The position numbers were made by a program, and so were the translations under genes. This document shows positions 1-9,541 of a stretch of DNA of 60,000 nucleotides, piece after piece. The stretch is from Membranipora membranacea (taxonomy: Eukaryota > Bryozoa > Gymnolaemata > Cheilostomatida > Membraniporidae): NCBI GenBank assembly GCA_914767715.1, contig OU612071.1, positions 2,048,001 through 2,108,000 on the forward strand, written 5' to 3'. The notes under the pieces were generated by a model, which saw only the letters and a program-made list of their open reading frames with translations, did no database searches and was not told the origin of the DNA. Each line of letters starts with the position of its first letter. Positions within the stretch are counted from its first letter, which is position 1.

Positions 1-600
1 CCAAGATCCTTTCCCGAGAACACTTCCCGGCCTAAACTAACAGCTACAGCTCCTGCGGACTCGACGGTACGACGACACCGCCGTCGATGCAGCCAAGCCT
101 CTGTAGCCACTGATAGCATACACGATAGACTAGGGGGGCAGTCAGCAGCAGAGACATATCGCATACTAAAGCGAAAGTCTCCTTCACCACCTACTACTAC
201 CCAGCCAACAAAGAACCGAGAGAAGATGTTGAGGAAAAGACTGCATGGTGCAACAACAGACACAACAACTACAGAAGGCCAGCCTACACCAACACTAGGC
301 CGATCACGCCATACTACACAGCCAGCCACAACAGAACTAGACACCAAAGCGACAACACCCACTACAGAGATAACAACTCATCTACTGTACCACGAAAGTC
401 TGAGCGCCCAGCTGCTATTTCTCATCCAGAACAGCCAACTACCACCGGATACATTTACTATAGCTCTGAGGGAATCCACAGAAAAGATACGCCGCAGTGC
501 CAGCAGAATCAGAAACTATCAAGATCTCATTATAGAAGAACAAGCAGACATTGCTGCAGAAGTTAAAGCTATAACAGGAGCACACAAAAGAAGAAATTAA
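1..600 (+). CDS. C-terminal part of an unrecognised Thr/Pro-rich protein
   Basis: One frame is open from the left edge of the window to a TAA at 598-600, about 199 codons, so the true start lies upstream; the ATG at 226 is only the first methionine seen. The N-terminal two thirds are low-complexity, rich in Thr, Pro, Ser, Arg and Gln. The last 75 residues look like an ordered helical segment with alternating charged and hydrophobic residues and a basic end. I see no catalytic motif, zinc finger, signal peptide or membrane segment. It could be the tail of a retroelement gag or of a host protein; in a window this rich in transposons the former is plausible but unproven. It could also be a terminal exon, since no acceptor can be judged without the upstream sequence. 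Confidence 0.4.
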   Translation, partial: PRSFPENTSRPKLTATAPADSTVRRHRRRCSQASVATDSIHDRLGGQSAAETYRILKRKSPSPPTTTQPTKNREKMLRKRLHGATTDTTTTEGQPTPTLGRSRHTTQPATTELDTKATTPTTEITTHLLYHESLSAQLLFLIQNSQLPPDTFTIALRESTEKIRRSASRIRNYQDLIIEEQADIAAEVKAITGAHKRRN

Positions 601-764
601 CTCTCACATACTCAATAATACTCATGCAGATTATTACACTCGTATTTCTGAACTCATATTAACACTTGGGCTCCGCAACCTTATAACCCAACCGGAATTA
701 CCGGAATTCCTGCCCAACCCAACATACATGTTTCATGTTGGAACTCAGGCCTAGTGGTTAGTAA

Positions 765-1585
765 TTCATACAAAAACTGAAATATTTACCAAAATTTTAC
801 GGCGAAATACTGCACCTTTCTGTAAGGTGTTCAGCTTTACTTATGACTTAATTGGCATTTAAATATTATTGATACATTTTTGAACATGTTAAGAATCCTC
901 AGTCATGTATATTTAATGAAGATATATATCTCTATTCTGTAAATCTGAAATAAACTTTTAGTTATCTCAATGGATTCTTCATATAGAGTTACCTCCCCTG
1001 TGTAAACCATTGTGTGAGCTATTGTGTACATATGAGAGGACAACTTTTCAACAGTACCTCTGATTTTTAACAAAAAAGGTTGAGTGCAATCTCCATATAT
1101 CCCACCCACCCTGTTAGAATTTGACTAATATTCAATATTACATTGTGAAACATGTTGAATATTGATTGAAGCTGTTCTGAGTACGAAAAAAACCTATTCC
1201 AGTAATTGAATCAATTTATAGAATGTTTAACTGCATTAGATCAGGGAAGGTGAGATATATGGAGATCGTATTCAACTTGTCACTTGAATTTTTCGTCTAC
1301 CATCATAGGTACTGTTGAAAAGTTGTCTTCTCATGATTACATAATGGTTTATGGCAAGGGATGTAATTCTATATGAAGAATTCAGTGGAAAAACGAAAAA
1401 TTTACATAAGATTTGATTTATTGAACATGGATGAAAATGATTTATCAGCATGTTTAAAAATATATTTATGATATTTAAATGCCTATTGAGTCATATGTAA
1501 AGCTATACATCTGAAAGAAAGGTGGCGTTTTCCGCCCCAAAATCTTTGTAAATAGTCAAGTTTTGGTATAAGTTAATACCATAAA
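765..1585. repeat. Long imperfect inverted repeat (foldback or MITE-like element)
   Basis: The arm 765-1110 is the imperfect reverse complement of 1243-1585, with a spacer of about 130 bp. Matching blocks run through both arms: the block around 1034-1055 pairs with 1306-1328 (core GTACTGTTGAAAAGTTGTC), 963-995 pairs with 1356-1385 (core TCTATATGAAGAAT), and 800-885 pairs with 1449-1545. There is no ORF of interest inside. The layout fits a miniature inverted-repeat transposon or a pair of head-to-head copies. No clear target duplication was seen at the outer ends. Confidence 0.6.
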
Positions 1586-2520
1586 CACATAAAAGACTGG
1601 AAATTATTGGCTATTTAGTACAGGCTCAGTGTCCTCTCTAATTCAGTGACCCGAAGTTACTGCGCTATTCACTTTTTCTCTGTATTGCATAGGTCAGAAT
1701 AAGAGTTATCTCCACATAAATGTAATGTATGAATAAAAAACGTTCTTATTTCTAAATATGACCACTACAACTGGGTAAAACCGGTGAATTTTACAGAACA
1801 TTTACAAATTAAGTATAAAATGTGATCAGTATACCGTGCCATCAAATATTGTGTGTGCCATAACAACTTATGCTATAGCATGTTTCTGGTCTTAACATTT
1901 GTATGAAAAATGGAGCGTCAACTTTTCAAAGTTCAAGGTTCATCAGAGTATTTGATCTTTACCGGTGATATCTATAACACTAGTTTGTTCCCATGGAGGA
2001 GGGTGGTGGTGGAGGGATATTTAAACTTGTGTATCAAACCAGTTTGTACCTTTGTATAGTCTATATTCAGCCAAGATCTAAAAGATTGTCCTGGGACTAA
2101 AGTCTGCAACATGCTGCTGGCGAGAGTGTGGCTTTGTCTGATTAAAATTTTACAAGGTAGAAAACTCGCAAGATTTTACTTCTCTCTGCCACTTCCTAAT
2201 GTATTATTATTGAATATCAATTTTGTAAATCCTCAATGTATAACGTCATTGGTAACTTTGCAAACACCTCATCATTTTCTTTTTTTTCTATTATGCACTA
2301 GGTCTTATTTGACCACCCTATTTAACGGGCCCACTTAAGCTTGGGTGGCTTGTGTGGGGTACCCTTGCCACCATAAAGAAGTAATATTTTGGATATTTTT
2401 GTGAATACTTAATATGCTAAATTTAAACTTCAATAAAAGGTTTTATCCTGTAGGGTTATCTTAAGAGGCATAGGGTGGGTTTTTCTTTATACTTCAATTA
2501 TTTTGCATATTTTGTGAATA
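1586..2520. other. Intergenic, no gene seen
   Basis: AT-rich sequence with a few short chance ORFs (such as one at 2111-2338, Leu/Phe-rich with no family resemblance). No splice-bounded exon, RNA gene or repeat was recognised. Confidence 0.5.
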
Positions 2521-2558
2521 GCAAGCGCGCTAACCGATTACGCCATCTCACCATCCCC
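2521..2558 (-). other. 5'-half tRNA-like sequence with an A-box
   Basis: Read on the minus strand this stretch resembles a tRNA 5' half: a D-arm/A-box region TGGCGTAATCGGTTAGCGCG followed by the start of an anticodon stem. The 3' half and a B-box are absent downstream, and no acceptor stem closes. It is best explained as the head of a truncated tRNA-derived SINE or a tRNA fragment, not a working tRNA gene. Confidence 0.45.
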
Positions 2559-2850
2559 AAAATTAGAAATTCTCACCACAAGTTATGTGGCAATGCTGGT
2601 ATTCAGGCTCTCACAGTGAATTAAAATGCTATCATTGCCAATGGTTAACATATATGATTTTTTTCTTTCCAATAGTTCCAGTCCTGCTTCAGCAAAGAAC
2701 ACCAACTTTTGACCAAATCTTCTTAGCTACTTACTCTTTTAGGGGACTTTTTTGAGTTATTGACAAACTATGGAAAACATCTCTTAGGACTAAATTTCCA
2801 TTTTTCCCTGATTTTAGGGCTGCGCCAACACCAAAATCTCATTCTATTAA

Positions 2851-2933
2851 TGCAAGTCACTCAAGTGCAAGTCACTCATGCAAGTCACAAATGCAAGTCA
2901 CTCATGCAAGTCACTATTAGTGCAAGTCACTCA
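2851..2933 (+). repeat. Short tandem repeat, unit about TGCAAGTCACTCA
   Basis: Six or so imperfect copies of a 10-15 bp unit containing GCAAGTCACT follow one another with variable spacers, just before LINE-A coding sequence begins. It creates spurious ORFs in two frames. Confidence 0.8.
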
Positions 2934-2939
2934 AAATCC

Positions 2940-3417
2940 ATTGAACATTGCTTATATACTTTTGGATGCTAATTTCAATAACCACCAATTATGGAAAAAG
3001 TGTCAATTCCATTTTGTTTCAAATGTAATGCCAAAGGGAAAAATATCTATTGCAATGCTCAGCCCCAATCTGGGGGAAAAAACGCGTTTAATTCAGACCA
3101 ATGTCAGATCGATCCCTGCTTTGTCATGTACACTTCAAACTGACATGATAGCTGACCATTTTCTAGTGATTAGCTCCATTGCTTTTCCAAACACATGGAA
3201 TCCAAACCAAGGAAACCAAATTTTAATTACTAAGCTTGATCCGAACACACTTTACAAGAAAGTTAATAACCCCGAAGTATGGCAGGGAGTGCTCAATAGC
3301 AGTAATTCAAATGACGCCTTTGAAATTTTTACAAATACTCAACAGAAACTAGTAGCTGAGTCATCAACAACTAAAACTAAAAAGCTAAGCAAAAAATTTA
3401 CTTTTAAAAAGCCTTAG
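2940..3417 (+). pseudogene. LINE-A endonuclease tail and linker
   Basis: The open stretch to the TAG at 3415-3417 contains a block that ends in ADHFLVIS, the counterpart of the SDH(S/F)P motif that closes the AP-endonuclease domain of LINE ORF2 proteins. A Lys/Ser/Thr-rich linker follows. The N-terminal part of the endonuclease (metal-binding Glu, GDFN block) is missing, so this is a 5'-truncated copy. Confidence 0.55.
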
Positions 3418-3854
3418 GATGACGCTCAAAATCTTCAAATTGATTCAAGAGCAAGGAAAACTTGCCAGGAAATTAAAGGATGAGCCTTTCAACAGTAAAC
3501 TTCTTCAAAAATATTCTAAGATAAAAAATCTGACATGTTATAATCATCCAAGATGCAAAAATAGAATTTTACAAAACTGAATTTGAAAATGTAAAATCGA
3601 ATCAAAATAAGAAATGGGCTTTTGTAAATCGGCTTTTAAACAGAAAAGCAGACAAGTCTTCAACACCAAGCTGTATTGAAACAAATGGACAAAGGTAAAC
3701 ATCTGAAAATGAGATTGCTGAATGTTTTAACAAGTTATTTACGAGTGTAGGTTCTGGCTTGGCAGCTAAATTACCTTAATGTGAAGCTGACCCGTTATCC
3801 TACTTATCAAAATAAGACAGAATTGCCATTTTGACTTCATAGAAATTAGAGAGT

Positions 3855-5040
3855 GTCATAAATAATTCCTCTGCAAAAAAAGCAGTTGGGTACGATGGGA
3901 TTTCCATGAAAATCATTAAAGAAAACAAAAATGCTATCAGCCCAGTCTTGACCCACATGATCAATCTTATTGTTCGAACATCAAAATTTCCAGATAGCCA
4001 GAAAATTGCCAGAGTACGACCACTGCATAAAATGGTGATAAATTTGACTGTAACAACTATCAGCCGATATCAATATTAACTGCAATATCCAAAATTGCGG
4101 AAAAAGTATTAGCTATCCAACTTCGTTTTTATTTGGAAAATTCTAATATTGTAATTGACAGCCAGTTTGGATTCCGTGAAAAACGGAACACAACTTCTGC
4201 AATATCCAGACTAATGGAACACCTGTACGGCGGTTTTGATAACAGTAAAATTACACGAGGAATATTTTTAGACTTCAGCAAGGCTTTTGATACCATCAAC
4301 AATGATATTTTAATCCAAAAATTGCCATTTTATAATTTTACAAATCATGCATGTGACTTGTTGAAATCTTATTTAGAAAACAAAAAACAATTTGTCAAAA
4401 TCAACGATCATTCCAGTACAATGAAAATGGTCATTTTCATTTTTAACATCTATCGATGATTTGGTTATATCTGGGCCAATGTTTGAATATATTTTCTTTG
4501 CCGACGACACAAATATTATATTTTCCAATGATCCCGAAATTTAAAAATCAAATGTTCATAAAATTGAACAACGGTGCTTGAGTAATAAATTGATTTTAAA
4601 CTACACAAAAACATTTCAGGTAATTTTTAAATCCCAAAATAAGCAAAGTGTAGATCCTGAACAGTACCAAATTAATTAAACTTGGTAATCAGGTATTAGA
4701 GACAAAAAATAGCATCAAATTTTTCGGCATTCACCTTGATGAGAGCATTATTTTTAAAACCCATATTTTAGAAGTTTGTCGGAAATTGAACTACATCCTA
4801 TTTTGAATGCGTAGTGTTTGACCATATTTCGATAGTCCTACAACGATCAATTTGTATTACACATTCTTTTATCCACATTTAATTTATGGTATTGAGTTTT
4901 ATGGTCATGCCGCAAATTGTCATCTCAATCAAATCTCTTTACTTCAAAAAATCAGCTCTTTGTGTCATACTCAAAATCCGCCCACATGGTCATGTGAGCT
5001 CTTTCTTCTCTGAGTATCAAATTATGCCCATCGAAATGCT
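3855..5040 (+). pseudogene. LINE-A reverse transcriptase
   Basis: Several frames together show the RT order: the AVGYDGI block near 3880-3905, the P(I/L)S(I/L)L block near 4055-4085, then an intact stretch at 4133-4440 with the QFGFR motif and FLDFSKAFDTIN (catalytic motif A, Asp). Motif C appears as FADDT near 4496-4512 in another frame, followed by thumb sequence with the FFGIHLDE block near 4720-4745. At least five frame changes and stops separate these pieces. The first Asp of motif A and both Asp of FADD are kept, but no uninterrupted enzyme could be made. Confidence 0.75.
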
Positions 5041-5080
5041 TTTTAAATAACGCTATTTGTTACCTTTTAATAATACTCGC

Positions 5081-5287
5081 TGTTATATATGCCATGCCTT
5101 AACGATGACAGTTAATTAGTCTGCTAGCAGACATCACAGGACATGATGTCAGATTCTATTGTTCTTTTATAATGTCCACAATGCAGTGGCTACTTCCTTT
5201 CTATGTAAACCATGCTACCAGTAAGATGCCTCTGCTAGATGCTCCCAATAAAATATTGTAAAACATCCCCAACACACAAACTTAATA
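5081..5287 (+). repeat. 5' LTR of the outer element
   Basis: Starts TGTTATATATGCC and ends ACTTAATA, matching 16584-16790. The sequence just after it, TGGTGACACAGG (from 5289), has the TGG start expected of a tRNA primer-binding site. The flanking CTCGC at 5076-5080 is the left target duplication. The LTR end is not the usual CA. Confidence 0.9.
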
Positions 5288-5342
5288 ATGGTGACACAGG
5301 CTGGTGAAAGATTACTCATACTTTGAGTGAGGCACACAATAG

Positions 5343-5632
5343 ATGGAAGATGATATAGAAGGCACATTTCTGGCAAAATTATACACTGAAGACAGAGAAC
5401 CTCAGAGAATCTGCTACAACATGTCAATAGGTAAGGTACCGGAATATGATTGTAAAGATAAATGGCCCACATATAAACTGAGATTAAATTCATGGCTTGA
5501 GGCCAACGAGGTAAATGCTAAAAAGAAAAACATTCTTTTGGCTGTGGTAGGTAATGAAACTCTGGACTTGCTTATAAGCTTGAGTGTCCCAAACAAAGTG
5601 GAGGATTCCACATTTGATGCTCTTGTTACATT
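5343..5632 (+). pseudogene. Outer element gag, N-terminal part
   Basis: The frame opens at 5343, 55 bp after the LTR, and reads about 96 residues of a gag-like protein with the WPTYKLRLNSWLEAN block and the VGNETLDLLISLSVP block typical of Ty3/Gypsy gag. The inner element's LTR begins at 5633 and ends the gag sequence; the codons after that are LTR sequence, not gag. The gag resumes at 12925. Confidence 0.8.
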
Positions 5633-6051
5633 TGTGATCAGTTTCCGTTTTAAAAACAAGAAATCTCGTTCTCCGGCGAAAACGGGATTCCGTATTCCCG
5701 AAACTGAAGTTTCCGTATATCAAGGGTTCCGCTTTCCGCAGGATCCGTTTCCGTATTCCGTTATACGGAAATTCTTATTCCTTATTCCTGATTCCTTGAT
5801 CCTGATCTATTATACCTTATTGTTTCTTACAATACATTTATTATCAGTGCCCTTTTGTTTTGATGGATCATTTCTTTTATTGCTTGCATACGATGATCCA
5901 CTTCTAATCACTCTGACAATAATAATAACTGCTCACTAAGAGCGCACATCAAGTGGGCGTGACTAAATAATATGCACGTGACTAACATTCACACTAAGTT
6001 ATGACGTAGTGCACAGATACAAACTATACAGTGAAGCTTATTTTGGCTACA
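5633..6051 (-). repeat. 3' LTR of the inner element
   Basis: Plus-strand TGTGATCAGTTTCC to TTTTGGCTACA, matching 12506-12924. It contains several repeats of the word TTCCG/CCGTATTCC around 5660-5780. The adjoining 6052-6068 is pyrimidine-rich, as expected opposite a polypurine tract. Confidence 0.9.
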
Positions 6052-6254
6052 TAGGCCCTTCTATCTCTGAGCGGTATCCACGCTACAGAGACACAAAAAT
6101 TCTTTCAACAAAATACTCGAATGATAGCAAAGGATGAACAAAAAGGGTAATAAGCAACTGTATTTACAACTACAATAACCAGTACTGTAGATTAATGAAG
6201 ATGCCACATGGCTAATGTAAGTTCAAGGATTTATTCATATCCGTTTATATTAGA

Positions 6255-6878
6255 CTAGCCAAGCAGACCACGAGCTGCGGCTAGCTTCTCTTCGGCTACT
6301 GCCCTGGCCTGGTCCTCTTCAGCTTCTCGAAGTACAATCTCCGCTCTAGCTTTCTGTATGCTTGCCCTCAGCTCAGCGGCATGTCCTGTGCCTCCTCAAT
6401 GAGTCTCCTTGACAATCTGACGTTTGCCACTTGGCGGTCCGGCAGTAGTTGAGGTTGTCCCACAGAGATCGGTGTTACTTTCGGCAGTGACAATGTGATT
6501 TTACGAACCAAAGGTTGATTCTCTTGTACTACTTGTCTCTTTGGTCGCTCCTCCGAAGTAGGAGCAGATGAGGTGACTTCTCCTTCCTGTTCCGAGCTCT
6601 GTGCATCCTCCTCTGTATCGGTGTTCTGCTCCTCTGCCACTTCCCTGTCTGTATCTGCATCAGTCCCCGATTCCTTCCTTTTGCGAGCCTGTGGTTGCTG
6701 AGTTAAATCCGTCCGAATCAGCATCATCATCGTGAGTTGTTGGGGTCACTACAAGTGTCCTCTTTTTGCAAGCATGGACAGATCGCTCAGCAGAGGGCTC
6801 ATCCATGACTTCGCTGTCTGAGTGGTCGGGAGTTGGAGTGGCAGTGCCATAGATAACCACCGGTTTAGGGGCCCTCAT
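6255..6878 (-). pseudogene. Inner element ORF4: acidic, Glu/Ser/Thr-rich, coiled-coil tail
   Basis: Overlapping frames (6878 to 6660, 6730 to 6368, then a third frame to the stop near 6255) read as one continuous protein of about 205 residues with two frame changes. The middle is very rich in Glu, Asp, Ser and Thr with a PKRQVVQ basic patch. The end is an Ala/Glu/Arg-rich helix (AEEDQARAVAEEKLAAA) that would form a coiled coil. Its start overlaps the stop of the upstream ORF by four bases (ATG at 6878, TGA at 6875-6877), suggesting coupled expression or an originally fused ORF. No membrane segment is present, so it is not an envelope gene. No family is recognised. Confidence 0.55.
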
Positions 6879-8098
6879 GTTCTGCCCGGTGTACGGTTTT
6901 GCCCCAGGGGGTCCTTACACTCCATGGGCCACTCCTGTGGCAAAGGTATCTCTGGATGCTCCTTCTTCAGCTTTCGGTACATGGCCCGAGTAACAGTGTA
7001 GCATCCCAGTCCCTTTTCTTTACAGGTCTTCTTGGGTATTCTTCCTTTGACTATTTTGGCTGTCCTGGAGTGATGGTCATACATTTGACCTTGTCCGAGT
7101 CGCACTGCCCCACATCCGCAGATCTCCCGGTAGAAGTGGGCAGCCAAGTGTCTCCGTCTAAGCTGTTCATCATCAAATTCTCTAGAACACCGTGGTGCCG
7201 GGCAAGGGTACTTCCCATCTGTGTTGGCTTTATTAGCTAGATCCTTCTTGAGGAGCTCGTAATATGCTTTGCTTCGAACATCTATGAATGGGTACTTGGG
7301 TGATCTAACCGGGGAATCATAGGGTGGAAGCTTGGCTAGTAGTTCCGCTTCCCTGCATCTCTGTCTCCTATCTGGGTTAGGTCTATCACTGCTGTAGGAT
7401 CTCCTTGACTTCCCTGACCTGTGCTTTGACGTAGAGATTCCTTCTCTGCGGGAACGACTGGCCTCCACCATCTCCTCTTGCTGTTCCGGGGTAAGTTTCC
7501 TTATGTCTGGCGCTGCGAACTGGGCCTGTGCCATTTTTCCTACAACAAGAGAAGGAACTCTGTTTGGGCTAATGACCAGGCAGGGGAGTGAGTGACTGAG
7601 AGGCAGTGAAGGGCCTATCTCAGTCTCAACCTCACCAGAAAAGTCCTCTAGCTCACTTAATAATTCTCCTTCCTCTAAGGACAGATTCAAGAGTGGGCTT
7701 TCAGAGAAGTTCCCTTCCTCCAAAAGTCCCTCCTCGTGTATGGTTAAGCTATTTATTTTCATACAATCCTCCATATGCACAACTATCCTCCTTGCATTCA
7801 CCATAGAGACGGATGCTCCCTGATTACTTTGCAAAAGAAGCATATTAGGTTTGGCACTGGCTGCTCCTGTGATTGGACGCTTAATATAAGCTCCGCCTCC
7901 GTTCACAGGGGCTCTATAGTTAAGTGTAGCTAACTCCCTACATGCAACCCTGGGGCTAACATCCAATGGGGGCCACTCGTCCTCAGTGAGTTGCAAGCAA
8001 TCTACCAATTTGTTACAATCAAAATCTTTTTGCCACACAGGCTTGCTTCGCTGTCGATTTGACGTCCTGGTTTTTGGAGTTTGGGTCTCTAGATCCAT
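6875..8098 (-). CDS. Inner element ORF3: 407-residue protein with a C2H2 finger
   Basis: An uninterrupted 407-codon ORF after pol, 42 bp past the pol stop. The N-terminal half is acidic and Ser-rich. A basic region at about residues 210-250 contains RSRR and SGKSRRS. A C2H2-type finger lies near residues 297-320: CPAPRC, then HLAAH, spacing C-x4-C-x12-H-x3-H. More Cys/His residues follow (CGCG, YDHH, C at the KKTCKEKGLGC block), so a second metal site is possible. There is no signal peptide or membrane helix. Such an ORF is not part of the standard Ty3/Gypsy set; it may be a captured host DNA-binding protein or an accessory factor. Its intactness, in an element whose pol is broken in several places, is notable. 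Confidence 0.65.
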   Translation of the reverse strand: MDLETQTPKTRTSNRQRSKPVWQKDFDCNKLVDCLQLTEDEWPPLDVSPRVACRELATLNYRAPVNGGGAYIKRPITGAASAKPNMLLLQSNQGASVSMVNARRIVVHMEDCMKINSLTIHEEGLLEEGNFSESPLLNLSLEEGELLSELEDFSGEVETEIGPSLPLSHSLPCLVISPNRVPSLVVGKMAQAQFAAPDIRKLTPEQQEEMVEASRSRREGISTSKHRSGKSRRSYSSDRPNPDRRQRCREAELLAKLPPYDSPVRSPKYPFIDVRSKAYYELLKKDLANKANTDGKYPCPAPRCSREFDDEQLRRRHLAAHFYREICGCGAVRLGQGQMYDHHSRTAKIVKGRIPKKTCKEKGLGCYTVTRAMYRKLKKEHPEIPLPQEWPMECKDPLGQNRTPGRT

Positions 8099-8140
8099 TG
8101 TATGGTCGCCTTCATCATAACCTAATTCGTCTCCTCGCTG

Positions 8141-9536
8141 TTAGTCCATGACCTCTCCCTCAGATTCGTTGATCATTCCTCCTACATTTTCAGGTGCCTG
8201 TACTGTTTCTGGTGATATGTTCTCCAGCGGATGATCCAAAGCCTGCGCCACTGGAGGGGGCCGTGCGCGGTGGCCTCCAACTGTCTCACCAGCCTCCTCC
8301 AGCAGATTTGTATGACAGTTGGGTGACTTTCCAACATGGCCCCTCCGAAGTGGTCGTCGGGGTAATTCCCCCTCTTGCGGCGCCTTGCCTGATAGGTGTT
8401 GACTCGGCTTGAAGGGTTTAAGCCTCCTTTCATTCTGAACTGTCTCTCCCCCATTCCTTCCCAACCGATATGTATGGTTGTCTTTTACTTCCAACACATT
8501 GTACGGCCCAACAAACTTCCTCCTCAGTTTGTGTTTTTCACCTCTCCTTCGTTGGAAATTTACCAACCAAACTCTTTGGCCAACTTTATACAGAGTGGCT
8601 CAGTTTGGTCTTCTAGTCTCAACTTGTCTTGTCTGTCCCTCACCCAGGCATGTGCCTCTTGAAGCCTTGAAGGCTACTGGCGCAGTAGCACCCATCACAG
8701 CAGCATCAGGGAGTCTGGTTTCTCTGCCAAACATTAGAAAATTTGGTGTCTCTTCTGTAGAGCTATGCGGTGTGGCCCTAAGTGCCGCCATGATGGAGGG
8801 TAGCACAAGATCCCAGTCTGTTTGGGAACCATCTATCAGTCGAGCACGAAGGGAATCCCCTATGGTCCTATTGTTCCTCTCAACCCGTCCGTTCCCCTGA
8901 GGGTGGTATGGAGTAGTGTGTGTTTTTGCAACACCCCAAAGCCCACATAGCTCAGCTAGAAGCTCCGACAAGAATGGGCTGCCTTGATCACTATGCAATT
9001 GTTCTGGAACACCGAACCGTGAGAAAACTTGGTCATAAAGTGCTCTCGCGACCGTTGCCGCGGTCGCGTCCACTATGGGCAGGGCCTCTGTCCACCTGGT
9101 GAAGTGATCACTGAGCACAAGGATCCAGTTGTTTCCCCTATCTGTTTCTGGCATTGGTCCCACTAGGTCCACTGCAACCCATTGCCAAGGGCGGCCAGCA
9201 TCCAATCGCCGTTTTCCAGGAGCTCAAGGCAGTCCCCCATATTTTGCTGCTTGGCATACTTCACATGTTTTTTATAGTTCTGCGGATCTCTGCAGCCATG
9301 CCCGGCCAGTACCATTCCTTTCTGATCTGTTGGTAGGTACGCTCCGCCCCAGCATGGGTGGTAACATGTTTCCTCCAAATGACTTCCTGCCTCCAACCTT
9401 GTGGAGAAATGGCAGGGCAAATACTTCTTCCCTGTAGAGTCATCCTTAAACGCATGACCCCAGCTGGGTCTATCCACAATTCCTCCCATATAGCAGCGAA
9501 TCTGCGCAGCTTCTCATTTTCTGTTTGAATTTCCAT
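8141..9536 (-). pseudogene. Inner element integrase
   Basis: Three frames cover the integrase. The ORF from 9536 carries the H2C2 zinc-binding start (HVTTHAG and a WYWPGM block). The ORF from 9205 carries the catalytic core: Asp13 in AVDLVGP, Asp73 in HSDQGSPF and Glu109 in NGRVERNN, giving the D,D-35-E spacing. The ORF from 8566 carries a GPY/F-like module (FVGPYNVLEV) and a Pro/Glu-rich tail that ends at 8141. Frame changes near 9261 and 8600 break the reading frame. The catalytic triad itself is kept. Confidence 0.85.
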
Positions 9537-9541
9537 TTCTC

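Larger units (their letters stand above)
2940..5080 (+). mobile_element. LINE-A, 5' segment of a degraded non-LTR retrotransposon
   Basis: The segment encodes, in broken frames, the tail of an AP-type endonuclease, a linker and a reverse transcriptase, in the order expected for a Jockey/CR1-like LINE ORF2. It is cut at 5080 by the outer LTR retrotransposon and resumes at 16796, as the 5-bp duplication CTCGC (5076-5080 and 16791-16795) and continuity of the protein show. Many stops and frameshifts make it non-functional. The clade is inferred from motif style only. Confidence 0.8.

Noticed and set aside
903-1109. Small minus-strand ORF of 68 codons
   Set aside because: It lies inside one arm of the long inverted repeat and has no family resemblance.
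5630-5640. A 5-bp target duplication for the inner LTR element
   Set aside because: With LTR ends TG...CA the flanks are ACATT and AATTA, which do not match; shifting the ends to force a match loses the TG/CA termini.
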